Shown: positions 51,991-60,342, numbered from the stretch's first letter. The stretch: 64,000 bases of DNA from an uncultured Bacteriovoracaceae bacterium (GCA_937931205.1 CALHBF010000018.1:124001-188000), one strand, 5' to 3'. Numbers and translations: made by a program. Notes: generated by a model not told the origin, from the letters alone.

Positions 51991-52380
51991 ATGAGAATTA
52001 AAGTTTTATCTGATCTAGAAACCTATGTTTTTGAAGCTCTCCAATCCCCTTTTATTATCGGGAGATCGTCTGAGGCCGACTTTACTATTGATAATGCCGA
52101 ACTCTCTCGCAAACACTGCAAAATTTATGTTCATCAGCACCGAGTTTTCATTGAAGATCTTGGCAGCAAGAATGGAATTAGCGTTGATGGTAAAAAGATC
52201 AAAGCGAATGAAAGAGTTGAAGTTTTCCCTGAAGACTCCATCATGCTTACTAAAGATCTGGAACTCAGTCTTTTTGGTGGAGAAACTCGAACAGGGTTGA
52301 AGCTTGAAGCTTTTATTGCGCCTAAACCTCTAGTGAAATATAAAAAAGCGCGTCCTGAAGACCCTAATAAAAAATCTTAA
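51991..52380 (+). CDS. FHA domain protein
   Basis: A 129-residue protein that is almost all FHA domain. Motifs GRSSEAD (about 23-29), LSRKHCKIYV (about 37-46) and LGSKNGISVDG (about 57-67) bind phosphothreonine; Arg and Ser of the pThr site are kept. A short basic C-terminus follows. It resembles the FHA domain at 44.1 kb, but lacks a membrane anchor, so it is cytoplasmic. Its stop overlaps the convergent HxlR gene stop by 4 bases. No ribosome site is clear, so a leaderless start is possible. Confidence 0.88.
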   Translation: MRIKVLSDLETYVFEALQSPFIIGRSSEADFTIDNAELSRKHCKIYVHQHRVFIEDLGSKNGISVDGKKIKANERVEVFPEDSIMLTKDLELSLFGGETRTGLKLEAFIAPKPLVKYKKARPEDPNKKS

Positions 52381-52739
52381 GTGAGCTTGGCGTAATTGTC
52401 TTCCAGCCATTCTGCAAGACCAATCACACGCCTGGCCACTTCCATACCTTGTTTAGTCAACTGATACTCAACCACTGGCGGCACTACCGGATAAGAATGA
52501 CGATTTAGGAAACCATCCAACTCAAGAGTCTTTAAAGTCTGACCGAGCATTTTCTCACTGATTCCATGTATCTTTCTTCTCAGATCACTAAATCTTAAAA
52601 TTTCGCCGTCACTTAAAGCGAGAAAAATGAGCACACCCCATTTGCTAGTGACATGATTCAACAGTTCACGAGATGGGCATCTGTCTGAAAAGACATTACC
52701 TTTTTCAAATTGCTGTTTGCTTCTGCTTTTTTTATTCAT
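52377..52739 (-). CDS. HxlR-family redox/quinone-responsive regulator
   Basis: I chose the ATG at 52739 because the upstream palindrome at 52761-52785 overlaps the 5' end of the longer frame (start 52787). The product is about 120 residues with a winged-helix HxlR domain: SDRCPSRELLNHVTSKWGVLIFLAL, RFSDLRRKIHGISEKMLGQTLKTLE and PVVEYQLTKQG. The Cys near position 21 (SDRCPS) corresponds to the redox-sensing Cys of YodB/QorR-type regulators. It lies divergent from the quinone oxidoreductase gene, like ytfH-ytfG in E. coli. It probably represses both genes and is released by quinones or electrophiles. Confidence 0.9.
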   Translation of the reverse strand: MNKKSRSKQQFEKGNVFSDRCPSRELLNHVTSKWGVLIFLALSDGEILRFSDLRRKIHGISEKMLGQTLKTLELDGFLNRHSYPVVPPVVEYQLTKQGMEVARRVIGLAEWLEDNYAKLT

Positions 52740-52760
52740 TTTTCTCACACTTACTTTTTT

Positions 52761-52785
52761 GTACGTACTTACTTTTAGTTCGTAC
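52761..52785. promoter_or_regulatory. Palindromic operator between the HxlR gene and qorB
   Basis: GTACGTACT, 7 bases, AGTTCGTAC: 9-bp arms with one mismatch and a central spacer, in the 89-base divergent region. The size and symmetry fit a dimeric winged-helix repressor. It lies 44 bases upstream of the qorB start and 22 bases upstream of the HxlR start, so bound protein would cover both promoters. Confidence 0.6.
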
Positions 52786-52828
52786 ATGCACTATCTTAAC
52801 ATAAAACCACTTCCTAAAGGAGGAAAAA

Positions 52829-53680
52829 ATGATTGCAGTAACAGGTGCATCAGGACATTTTGGAAAACTCGCTATTCAAGAACTTTTGAAAGAAGGTGTT
52901 AAACCTCAGGATATTGTGGCCTTCATCAGAGATACTAAAAAAGGCGAAGAATTTGCCAAAGAAGGGATTCAATTGAGAATGGCAGACTATAATAATCCTG
53001 CAACATTAGAGACAGCACTAAAGGGAATAGATAAACTTCTTTTTATCTCAGGCAGTGAAGTTGGACAAAGATATCGTCAACATAAAGCGGTCATTGAAGC
53101 TGCTAAAAAAAATCATGTGAAATTTATTGCTTATACCAGCATTCTCACTGCGGATCGCTCACCTCTCTCTCTAGCAGAAGAGCATTCAAAAACGGAAGAA
53201 GAGTTAAAGAATTCTGGAATCGACTATGCCATTTTAAGAAATGGTTGGTATACGGAGAATTACCTGATGGGAATTTCCCATGCCCTTGAGAGCGGAAAAA
53301 TCTATGGATGTGCAGGAGAGGCCCGAATTTCAGCAGCAACAAGAGCAGACTATGCACAAGCAGCGGTGAAAATCTTGCTAACCAAAGCAAGCGGTAAAAA
53401 TATTTATGAACTCGCAGGAGATAAATCTTTCACTCTTACTGAATTTGCTCAGACTCTTACTCGCCTCTCTGGAAAACCTGTCAATTATGTCAATCTCAAG
53501 GAGGAAGAGTATGCTCACCTTCTTAATCAGGCAGGACTTCCGGTGGGATTTGCCAACATGTTAGCAGAAACGGAATCTAAGGCGCAGAAAGGCTGGCTTG
53601 AATTTAAAGAGCCTACTATCTCAAAAATCATTGGCCATCAAACGACACCGCTCGATGAGGCCATCAGATCATCTCTTTAA
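52829..53680 (+). CDS. qorB: NmrA-like NAD(P)H:quinone oxidoreductase (QorB/YtfG type)
   Basis: A 283-residue protein of the atypical short-chain dehydrogenase NmrA class. The Rossmann motif is TGASGHFGKLA (4-14), and the remainder has KLLFISGSEVGQRYRQHK and LRNGWYTENYL like E. coli QorB. It reduces quinones with NADPH, avoiding semiquinones. AGGAGG lies before the ATG at ideal distance. The divergent HxlR regulator and a palindrome in between match the ytfG/ytfH pair. A terminator follows. Confidence 0.9.
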   Translation: MIAVTGASGHFGKLAIQELLKEGVKPQDIVAFIRDTKKGEEFAKEGIQLRMADYNNPATLETALKGIDKLLFISGSEVGQRYRQHKAVIEAAKKNHVKFIAYTSILTADRSPLSLAEEHSKTEEELKNSGIDYAILRNGWYTENYLMGISHALESGKIYGCAGEARISAATRADYAQAAVKILLTKASGKNIYELAGDKSFTLTEFAQTLTRLSGKPVNYVNLKEEEYAHLLNQAGLPVGFANMLAETESKAQKGWLEFKEPTISKIIGHQTTPLDEAIRSSL

Positions 53681-53684
53681 AAAT

Positions 53685-53712
53685 AAAAAACCTCACGAAA
53701 GTGAGGTTTTTT
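53685..53712. terminator. Bidirectional terminator between qorB and hemF
   Basis: A perfect 12-bp stem (AAAAAACCTCAC / GTGAGGTTTTTT) with a GAAA tetraloop and a T-run on both strands. Serves qorB on the plus strand and hemF on the minus strand. Confidence 0.95.
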
Positions 53713-53715
53713 TTA

Positions 53716-54609
53716 TTACCAAGCTTTGGGGAAATAATAGCTCATCATTTTTTCATGCACACTTCCAATGGGTGGGGCGTACTTATAGGTGAACTTCGTT
53801 CTCTTTGGCAGAGAAATAAGAATTGAATCAGTTCTTCCATTGGTCTTTAAACCAAAGTGAGTACCACGATCGTGAAGAAGGTTAAACTCAACATAGCGGC
53901 CATGACGATGGAGCATAAAGTCCTCATCTTCCGGAGTCCAAGCTTCTTTCAAGCGCTTCTCTACAATAGGGAAATAGCATTCAATAAAATGATTCGAGAG
54001 ATGCTTTACCATTTCAAAATCACTAGGAGTATCCCCTGTATTGAAATGATCAAAAAAGATACCGCCAATTCCTCTCATTTCACCCGCGCGGTGGAAGTTT
54101 ACAAAGTATTCGTCACATTGCTTCTTCATATCATCGTAGCAGCTGAAAGGAGCACAGGCCTTTTTCCAGACATTATGAAAATATTGAAAATCTTCTTCAT
54201 GAGGGTAATACGGAGTCAGATCTGCTCCACCACCAAACCAAAATTTATCACCCTGCTGAATCATGCGAAAATTGGCATGAACAGTAGGAACGCGAGGATT
54301 AATAGGATGAATAATGAGTGAAATGCCAGCGGCCCACATCTCATCACCTGAGCCTTTGAGAACTTTCGCAAATTGCGGATCAATCTTTCCAAATACACAG
54401 CTAGTATTTACCCCTGCGTTTTCAAAAACACTTCCTTCAAATGCTCGAGTAATCCCGCCGCCCCCTGGATTTCCGAGATGATCATTTCTCACCCACTGAT
54501 CTTCAATGAGTTTTAAATCTTTATCTAAAGTCTGCATACGATGAGTGATCTGATTTTGCAGATCTTTCACATGCTCATGAAATTGTTGTTTTAAATCTTC
54601 TAAATTCAT
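53716..54609 (-). CDS. hemF: Oxygen-dependent coproporphyrinogen III oxidase
   Basis: A 297-residue cytoplasmic enzyme, the usual length. Signatures: WFGGGADLTPYYPHEEDFQY, a segment FHRAGEMRGIGGIFFDHF, and RHGRYVEFNLLHDRGTHFGL. Conserved Asp/His/Glu residues for substrate binding are present. It converts coproporphyrinogen III to protoporphyrinogen IX with O2 in heme synthesis, so the organism uses the aerobic route. It is translated downstream of the HTTM gene (8-base gap) on the same strand. Heme need is consistent with ResB/CcsA in the window. Confidence 0.97.
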   Translation of the reverse strand: MNLEDLKQQFHEHVKDLQNQITHRMQTLDKDLKLIEDQWVRNDHLGNPGGGGITRAFEGSVFENAGVNTSCVFGKIDPQFAKVLKGSGDEMWAAGISLIIHPINPRVPTVHANFRMIQQGDKFWFGGGADLTPYYPHEEDFQYFHNVWKKACAPFSCYDDMKKQCDEYFVNFHRAGEMRGIGGIFFDHFNTGDTPSDFEMVKHLSNHFIECYFPIVEKRLKEAWTPEDEDFMLHRHGRYVEFNLLHDRGTHFGLKTNGRTDSILISLPKRTKFTYKYAPPIGSVHEKMMSYYFPKAW

Positions 54610-54617
54610 ATCATCCT

Positions 54618-56426
54618 CTACTTCTTATCGCTCTTCTCATCCTTACCATAACACCAATGAGTCCAGGTTCCTTTTTTTACAATGCCACCACGCTCATTAT
54701 TAGGAAGATTCAGCTGGCTAAAAACATTGATTTCCATCTTCTTTAATTTTTTATTCGGCACAAATCCTTGATGAAGATTGTTCCACTTACGACAAAGATA
54801 GCTGGCGTAATAGCGGCCATAGTCAAGTCGATCCGTGATATTGAGATAAAACTTTCTCCAGTGCTCAGATGGGATACTTTTCACAAAATCCATATTTTTG
54901 ATGGAGTAAATATCCTGACTTTGCGTCAAAAGCTCCCACTCAGAACCATCCTCAAGTTCAATCGGAATTTCCAGCCATACCGTATCAGTTTTTGGATGAG
55001 GAGAAAACATATTCCACTCTTGATAAAGATGTAGCCAGCGTGTGACATGAGAAAAGAAAGGGGATTTAACATGAAATTTTTTGATAGTTGTTAAATTCCA
55101 CATCACTAAAGTGACACAAATAAAAGTTCCAAGGGTAAAGCTTGCGACTTTAAATGTCATAACAGGTTTTTTGCTAGGAAGAAGAATGAGAAATTGACTC
55201 ATTTTCCCCATCAAGCTGCGGTGATGACTAACCCAGATATAAAGGCGAGTTCCCAAATATTGAATCGGAGCGCAGGCAAAAAATCTATAAGACAATGAGA
55301 ACAAAGGGGAGTTTTTGATTACTTCCAAAATGGCCTGGTAGCGAGTGAAACGCTCCCCTTCTTCATTAATCACAACCCAGCTATTCTCTTTCTTCATCAG
55401 CTCTAAAACTGACGAGTCAGATTGAGTCGTTCTAATTTCCGTCGACTCCGGCAACATGAATGTGCGCATAAGTCGAACCATCTTAAAACAAAAAGTACAG
55501 CTCTCATCATAAAAGAGAGTCACTTTCTTTTTTTGTAGTTTGGCCTCCAGAAAATCCCAAAACTGGCCTGGAAGGAAAAGACACCACATCACCAGACAAG
55601 TGTATGGGAACACTCCAATAAACATGGTTGAGATAATTCCCATGTGAAGTCCCCAAAAAAGGACCACTATCATAAGACGTGCTACCCACCAGTATTTTAA
55701 AAAGATGAAGCTGAAAATAAGAATAATTGGCCCTAACCACTCTAGAAAAATCGTAAAGATCGTAGTCCCTTTCAGGAACCAATTCCAATCACGAACCATA
55801 AATCCGATAGGATTAACCAATGGGTCAACTCGAAGGGCATAATAAACAGCATCGTACTGTCCCCTCCAAATCGGATGATCTTTTAAGATATAGCTCACAA
55901 AATAAATGGCAAAAACTTGAACGAAGAAGGCCATCGTCCAAGGGGAGATGTAGGATTTTGAAGTAAGGGATTCATCAGGAGAGCGGGCCTTATCCACACT
56001 GAAATATTTATCCAACGGCAAAAAAATCGAAAGAAATAAAATCACTCGAAGAACATCGTCACCGCCATTATTAATAAGCCAATTTCGATTATGAACGGAA
56101 ACATTTAGGATGTAAGAAAACAAAAGGGCCCAACGAGTATGAAACCCCAGCATCACACATAGACCTAAAAGAATCTGAATGACAAAAAAACCAAACATCA
56201 CAGCATAAGAGCCGTTAGCAATATGAAGGGTGAAAGACCAAGGAAGTGCTAATTCACTGATAAAAATGGATCTGGGAATAACTCCCACATCAGTATAAAA
56301 GGCCTGAAGATCCGGCATTCGATAGAGCGTCCCAATCATAATAATCAGACCGATCAAGACTCGATACAGGGACATTGAACGATAATCTAGGCTAAAACTT
56401 TTCTTAACAGTCGAAAAAAACATCAT
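54618..56426 (-). CDS. HTTM membrane protein fused to a DCC thiol-disulfide domain
   Basis: A 602-residue membrane protein. The N-terminal HTTM region (about 1-290) has several membrane segments with ASLYRVLIGLIIMI-like start, NRNWLINNGGDDVLRVILF and a GAR. HTTM proteins are related to vitamin K-dependent gamma-carboxylase. After a hydrophilic linker a DCC/DUF393 domain follows (about 300-420) with the FYDESCTFCFKM motif (CxxC). Further membrane segments (about 430-445) and an extracytoplasmic WLEIPIELEDGSEWELL domain close the protein. Other bacteria carry separate HTTM and DCC proteins. AAGGAAGGGA precedes the ATG. Substrate unknown. Confidence 0.82.
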   Translation of the reverse strand: MMFFSTVKKSFSLDYRSMSLYRVLIGLIIMIGTLYRMPDLQAFYTDVGVIPRSIFISELALPWSFTLHIANGSYAVMFGFFVIQILLGLCVMLGFHTRWALLFSYILNVSVHNRNWLINNGGDDVLRVILFLSIFLPLDKYFSVDKARSPDESLTSKSYISPWTMAFFVQVFAIYFVSYILKDHPIWRGQYDAVYYALRVDPLVNPIGFMVRDWNWFLKGTTIFTIFLEWLGPIILIFSFIFLKYWWVARLMIVVLFWGLHMGIISTMFIGVFPYTCLVMWCLFLPGQFWDFLEAKLQKKKVTLFYDESCTFCFKMVRLMRTFMLPESTEIRTTQSDSSVLELMKKENSWVVINEEGERFTRYQAILEVIKNSPLFSLSYRFFACAPIQYLGTRLYIWVSHHRSLMGKMSQFLILLPSKKPVMTFKVASFTLGTFICVTLVMWNLTTIKKFHVKSPFFSHVTRWLHLYQEWNMFSPHPKTDTVWLEIPIELEDGSEWELLTQSQDIYSIKNMDFVKSIPSEHWRKFYLNITDRLDYGRYYASYLCRKWNNLHQGFVPNKKLKKMEINVFSQLNLPNNERGGIVKKGTWTHWCYGKDEKSDKK

Positions 56427-56542
56427 TCCCTTCCTTTGGATGAATGATTAAATTGTAACTGATTCCATGACTTTTTCATCATATTCGTCTAATCTTTCCC
56501 CAAGTTTATGACATTTTATTTTCTGCACTGCGAGAACAGTTT

Positions 56543-57976
56543 ATGCTTCTAAAAATGAGAGATGAGATCTCCAAAGATTATGACATTGTTGTCATTGGCT
56601 CAGGATTGGCCGGAATGACTGCCGCCAATATCCTTGGACGTAACGGGCATCAGGTTCTGCTTCTTGAATCTCACAATAAATTAGGTGGTTTTGCCACATG
56701 GTTTTTTCGTGATAATCGTCAGCATATTTTTGACGTATCCCTTCACGGATTTCCAGTCGGAATGATCAAAACTTGCAAAAAGTACTGGAGTAAGGAAATT
56801 GCTGACTCTATTGTTCAACTCAAGGACGTGCGTTTTGTAAATCCACAATTCAATATCCAGACTGACTTCACTAAAGAAGACTACTCCCGCATTCTTGTTG
56901 AAAAATTCGGCGTTCCAACTGAAACAGTCGAAAACTTCTTCACTTATCTGCGTGAAATGAATTTTTTTGATAATGCCGGAATGACCAATGGAGAGCTTTT
57001 TGCGAAGTTTTTCCCAGGCCGCAATGACATTACCAGATTCCTGATGGAGGCCATTACCTACGCTAACGGCTCGACATTAGAGGATCCTGCGATTACTTAC
57101 GGTATTGTTTTCTCAAATTTCATGAGTAAGGGCGTTTATACTTTCAAAGGTGGAACAGACCTGCTAATTTCAAAAATGAAGGATGAGCTCCTAAAAAACA
57201 ACGTGGACATCAAACTTCAAACCAAAGTAGACAAAATTCAAATTGAGGACGGCAAAGTTTGTGGCGTTGTCGTTAATGGAAAAACCGTTAAGGCGCGCGC
57301 CGTCCTCTCTAATTCTAATATCAAATCGACAATTCTTAACATGGCCGGAGAGGAACACTTCTCTCCTGACTTCGTGAAGAAGGCCCAAGAGATCAGACTT
57401 AACTCTTCAAGCTGTCAGGTTTATATGGGACTAAAAGAAGGAATCAGCATTCCTCATATCGGTGACCTTATCTTCACATCCACTCACCCAGTCTATGACC
57501 CAAGTAAACTTTTAGATATCAAAGTTTCTTCACGCACTTTTTCTATCTACTATCCGAAAGACTCACGCCCGCAAGAAGAGAACGCTCGTGTGGCCATTGT
57601 TTCAAGCACCAATTGTCATTACGATGACTGGAAGAAATTGAGTCCGGAAGAATATGAGCAAGAAAAAAAATTCATGATTGAGGAAACAATCAAAGGTCTA
57701 GAAGCTTTTCTTCCAGATATCCGCGATAAACTGGAGATCATTGAAGCGGCAACGCCTCTCACAGTAGAGCGCTACACTCAACATCCTAAAGGTGCTTCAT
57801 TTGGAACCAAGTTTGAGGGATTGGATATCTCTATGAACCTTCACAAAGAACTTCCAGGCCTCTTCCATGCCGGTTCTGTTGGAATTATTATGTCAGGCTG
57901 GCTTGGAGCCGCCAATTACGGCGCCATCCAAAGTAACGCTGTAGAAAGCTATCTCAACACTTTTGAGGGAAATTAA
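56543..57976 (+). CDS. FAD/NAD(P)-dependent CrtI-like desaturase/reductase
   Basis: A 477-residue flavoprotein. The Rossmann motif GSGLAGMTAAN (19-29) and Glu42 bind FAD; LGGFATWF follows. The C-terminal PGLFHAGSVGIIMSGWLGAANYGAIQS segment is the CrtI/retinol-saturase-type FAD end. Closest relatives in style are phytoene desaturases and all-trans-retinol 13,14-reductases. The substrate is not known; no carotenoid genes are nearby. It starts an operon with FabG, FabZ and FabI homologues (3-base gap to fabG), so a long-chain lipid or polyene substrate is possible. Promoter region 56427-56542 lies between it and the HTTM gene. Confidence 0.82.
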   Translation: MLLKMRDEISKDYDIVVIGSGLAGMTAANILGRNGHQVLLLESHNKLGGFATWFFRDNRQHIFDVSLHGFPVGMIKTCKKYWSKEIADSIVQLKDVRFVNPQFNIQTDFTKEDYSRILVEKFGVPTETVENFFTYLREMNFFDNAGMTNGELFAKFFPGRNDITRFLMEAITYANGSTLEDPAITYGIVFSNFMSKGVYTFKGGTDLLISKMKDELLKNNVDIKLQTKVDKIQIEDGKVCGVVVNGKTVKARAVLSNSNIKSTILNMAGEEHFSPDFVKKAQEIRLNSSSCQVYMGLKEGISIPHIGDLIFTSTHPVYDPSKLLDIKVSSRTFSIYYPKDSRPQEENARVAIVSSTNCHYDDWKKLSPEEYEQEKKFMIEETIKGLEAFLPDIRDKLEIIEAATPLTVERYTQHPKGASFGTKFEGLDISMNLHKELPGLFHAGSVGIIMSGWLGAANYGAIQSNAVESYLNTFEGN

Positions 57977-57979
57977 CTC

Positions 57980-58726
57980 ATGTACAATTTTAAAGATCAG
58001 AAAGTTATTATCACTGGCGGAACAAGAGGTATCGGAGCATCTATTGCCCGTGCTTTCATTGATGCTGGTGCAACTGTAATCGCTACTTATTCGGGAAATG
58101 ATGAAGCAGCAAGTTCATTCAAAGCTTCACTCAATGAGCACGCTAACCGTCTTCATCTTCGCAAATTCAATGTTGCTAAATTTGATGATGTTGAGCGCTT
58201 CTTTGAAACCTATGAAAAAGAATTTGGTGAAGTCCAAATTCTCATCAATAATGCCGGTATCCGCCGCGATCAGATTATTGCTGCGATGGAAGAGCTTGAA
58301 TGGGATCAGGTACTTGATACCAACCTGAAAGGAACATTCAACATGACTCACTTTGCAGTAAAGCTTATGGCGCAAAAACGCTATGGCCGTATTGTAAACA
58401 TGAGTAGCGTCGGTGGAAAACTTGGACTCTCGGGCCAGGCCAATTATGCAGCTTCAAAAGCAGGCCAAATTGCCATGTCACTCTCTGTTGCCAAAGAAGT
58501 AGCGAAGAGAAACATTACGATCAATAACGTCTGCCCAGGCTTTATTGAAACTGATCTTATTAGTGATCTTCCTGAAGATCAGGTTAAAGAATATAAGTCA
58601 CAAGTTCCGATGAAGAGATTTGGAAAACCTGAAGAAGTAGCTCATGCTGTAATGTTCTTCGCAACTCGTGAATCAAGCTATATCACAGGAGCAACTCTGG
58701 ATATTGCTGGAGGACTCAATGGTTAA
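57980..58726 (+). CDS. fabG: 3-oxoacyl-ACP reductase (FabG-type SDR)
   Basis: A 248-residue short-chain dehydrogenase. The NADPH motif TGGTRGIGAS (12-21), NNAG (90-93) and the catalytic Ser143, Tyr156 and Lys160 (SSVGG...YAASK) are complete. The C-terminal SYITGATLDIAGGLNG is typical of FabG. It reduces beta-keto to beta-hydroxy acyl-ACP with NADPH. It is the second gene of a contiguous set and overlaps the next start by 8 bases. Alternative substrates are possible for any SDR. Confidence 0.9.
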   Translation: MYNFKDQKVIITGGTRGIGASIARAFIDAGATVIATYSGNDEAASSFKASLNEHANRLHLRKFNVAKFDDVERFFETYEKEFGEVQILINNAGIRRDQIIAAMEELEWDQVLDTNLKGTFNMTHFAVKLMAQKRYGRIVNMSSVGGKLGLSGQANYAASKAGQIAMSLSVAKEVAKRNITINNVCPGFIETDLISDLPEDQVKEYKSQVPMKRFGKPEEVAHAVMFFATRESSYITGATLDIAGGLNG

Positions 58727-59150
58727 TATCAAGGATTTCATCCCTCAGCGTGAACCATTTCTTTTTGTTGATGAAGTCATTGATCGCACGGAAGGCTCCA
58801 TCACCACAAAACATACTTTGAAAGGTGATGAAGATTTTTTTCGTGGTCACTTTCCAGGTCGTCCTCTTTTTCCTGGAGTTCTGATGTGTGAAGCGGTTTT
58901 TCAAACCGGCGCACTTTATATGTCGATGAATGGCACAGAAATAAATCAAGATAAGACTGCAGTGGTAACACGAATTCAGAATGCTAAATTTAAAAACATG
59001 GCGCGCCCGAGTGATGAACTTTTCATCACAGTTGAATTCGTAGAAACTCTGGCCAATGCCTCATTTATGAAAGGCAAAATCAAAGTTAATAATAAAGTTA
59101 TCATGAGCATCGAATTTGCCGTCGCACTGGTTGATTCGTCAGAGGTTTAA
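58719..59150 (+). CDS. fabZ: 3-hydroxyacyl-ACP dehydratase (FabZ-like hotdog)
   Basis: The ATG at 58719 overlaps the fabG stop by 8 bases and has GGAGGA 5 bases before it; a longer frame from 58668 lies within fabG and is rejected. The 143-residue product has the hotdog motif GHFPGRPLFPGVLMCEA with the catalytic His and, further on, Glu in MCEAVFQTGA. It matches FabZ. It dehydrates beta-hydroxyacyl-ACP to trans-2-enoyl-ACP. It is part of the operon between fabG and fabI. Confidence 0.9.
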   Translation: MVNIKDFIPQREPFLFVDEVIDRTEGSITTKHTLKGDEDFFRGHFPGRPLFPGVLMCEAVFQTGALYMSMNGTEINQDKTAVVTRIQNAKFKNMARPSDELFITVEFVETLANASFMKGKIKVNNKVIMSIEFAVALVDSSEV

Positions 59151-59155
59151 ATCAA

Positions 59156-59950
59156 ATGGATTTTCTAGGGATTAAGGATAAGTGGTTTTTTATTGCAGGT
59201 GTGGCCAACAAAAAAAGCGTGGCCTTCTTTTCTGCTAAAACTCTGATGGAAGCAGGTGCCAACTGTATTTTCTCTGTTCAAAAACTTGAGCAAGCAGATG
59301 CCGTTAAAAAGCTTTTCCCTAATTCTCCAGTAATCGTTTGCGATGTCGAAAAGAAAGAGGACATCAGTAATCTTTCACAACTCATTACTCCTTATACTCA
59401 AAGTCTTGATGGCTTCCTTCATTCACTCGCCTTTGCTAATTTCTCAGAAGGACTTGTCCCTTTCCATCAAACAAAACGAGAGGACTACCTTCAGGCCGCT
59501 CAGATTTCTTGTTTTTCATTTGTTGAGATGACTCGCTCTCTCAAAGCCCTATTTACGTCAAATGCCAGTGTCGTGACGATTTCGATCTCAAACACAAGGG
59601 CAACTAGCTATGGATATCTTGGCCCTATTAAGGCCATGCTAGACGGCACAGTTCCATATCTGGCAAAAAGCTTATCACTTGATTCCAATATTCGTGTGAA
59701 TGCTGTGGGAGCAGGGCCTCTGAAGACTTCTGCCTCTGCTGGAATTCCAGACTACATCAATAATTATCTTTTTGCTGAAGCACTGACTTTAAGAAAAGAA
59801 GCTCTGCAAACTCAAGAAGTGGCCAATACGGTTGCCTTTCTCTTGAGTCCGAGAAGTTCAGGAGTCAACGCCAGCACCCTTTTAGTGGATGCTGGTATGA
59901 GCTGTAATTATTTTGATCAGGAAGTTGTAAAAAGATTTAACCGAGACTAA
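59156..59950 (+). CDS. fabI: Enoyl-ACP reductase (FabI-type SDR)
   Basis: A 264-residue SDR of the FabI subfamily: an early FIAGVANKKSVAF (NAD-binding, in place of the classical glycine motif), FLHSLAFA (87-94; FabI has HSIAF), and catalytic Tyr152-x6-Lys159 (YGYLGPIK). The sequence is divergent from E. coli FabI. It reduces trans-2-enoyl-ACP to acyl-ACP. It starts 5 bases after fabZ, and its end overlaps the convergent secreted gene by 4 bases. No beta-ketoacyl synthase or ACP gene is in the operon. Confidence 0.82.
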   Translation: MDFLGIKDKWFFIAGVANKKSVAFFSAKTLMEAGANCIFSVQKLEQADAVKKLFPNSPVIVCDVEKKEDISNLSQLITPYTQSLDGFLHSLAFANFSEGLVPFHQTKREDYLQAAQISCFSFVEMTRSLKALFTSNASVVTISISNTRATSYGYLGPIKAMLDGTVPYLAKSLSLDSNIRVNAVGAGPLKTSASAGIPDYINNYLFAEALTLRKEALQTQEVANTVAFLLSPRSSGVNASTLLVDAGMSCNYFDQEVVKRFNRD

Positions 59951-60342
59951 TCGACAGTACACTCAACATTGTAATCGTAAGACTCACCTGGTGAGTATTT
60001 GCTAGTTCCGATAAGAACAGATCTTTTGCCATTTACATATGAGAAGAAAAAGTAGCGTCCATTGCGAACGGTTCCACTTCTTTGAATGTCACGAAGAACA
60101 AGGTGCTTGCCTGGCAGATAGTTATAATAATCATAACGGCCAATCACATAACTTTGACGTTGAACAAGATTAGCAACAGTGACTTTCAGATTTCCTCTCA
60201 AAGTGTAACTCATGCTCACACGACAATCATCACCATCATGCTTTCCAAAAGGAAGAAGATTAGTGAAGGCATCAATCGCACTTGGGGCAGCAAAGCTTGC
60301 CTGAGAAAGAATAAGTCCTAGAACAATAAGTAGCTTTTTCAT
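59947..60342 (-). CDS. Small secreted beta-rich protein A (tandem paralogue)
   Basis: A 131-residue protein with a signal peptide (MKKLLIVLGLILSQASFA). The mature part has short strands rich in Tyr, Arg and Val, and two Cys (DDCRVSM near residue 40, NVECTVD at the end), probably one disulfide. The layout, the ordering of the Cys and segments such as GDDCRV and VECTVD match the upstream gene, so these are tandem paralogues. They overlap by 4 bases. No family is recognised; binding or inhibitor-like functions are possible. Confidence 0.65.
   Translation of the reverse strand: MKKLLIVLGLILSQASFAAPSAIDAFTNLLPFGKHDGDDCRVSMSYTLRGNLKVTVANLVQRQSYVIGRYDYYNYLPGKHLVLRDIQRSGTVRNGRYFFFSYVNGKRSVLIGTSKYSPGESYDYNVECTVD

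Noticed and set aside
53857..54321. Plus-strand frame inside hemF
   Set aside because: HemF on the minus strand is complete with its motifs; the frame is by chance.
58668..58718. Longer N-terminus of the FabZ-like protein
   Set aside because: The extension lies inside fabG; a good ribosome site precedes the ATG at 58719.
56543..59950. CrtI-fab operon considered as a polyketide or carotenoid cluster
   Set aside because: No ketosynthase, acyl carrier protein, phytoene synthase or cyclase is present nearby.
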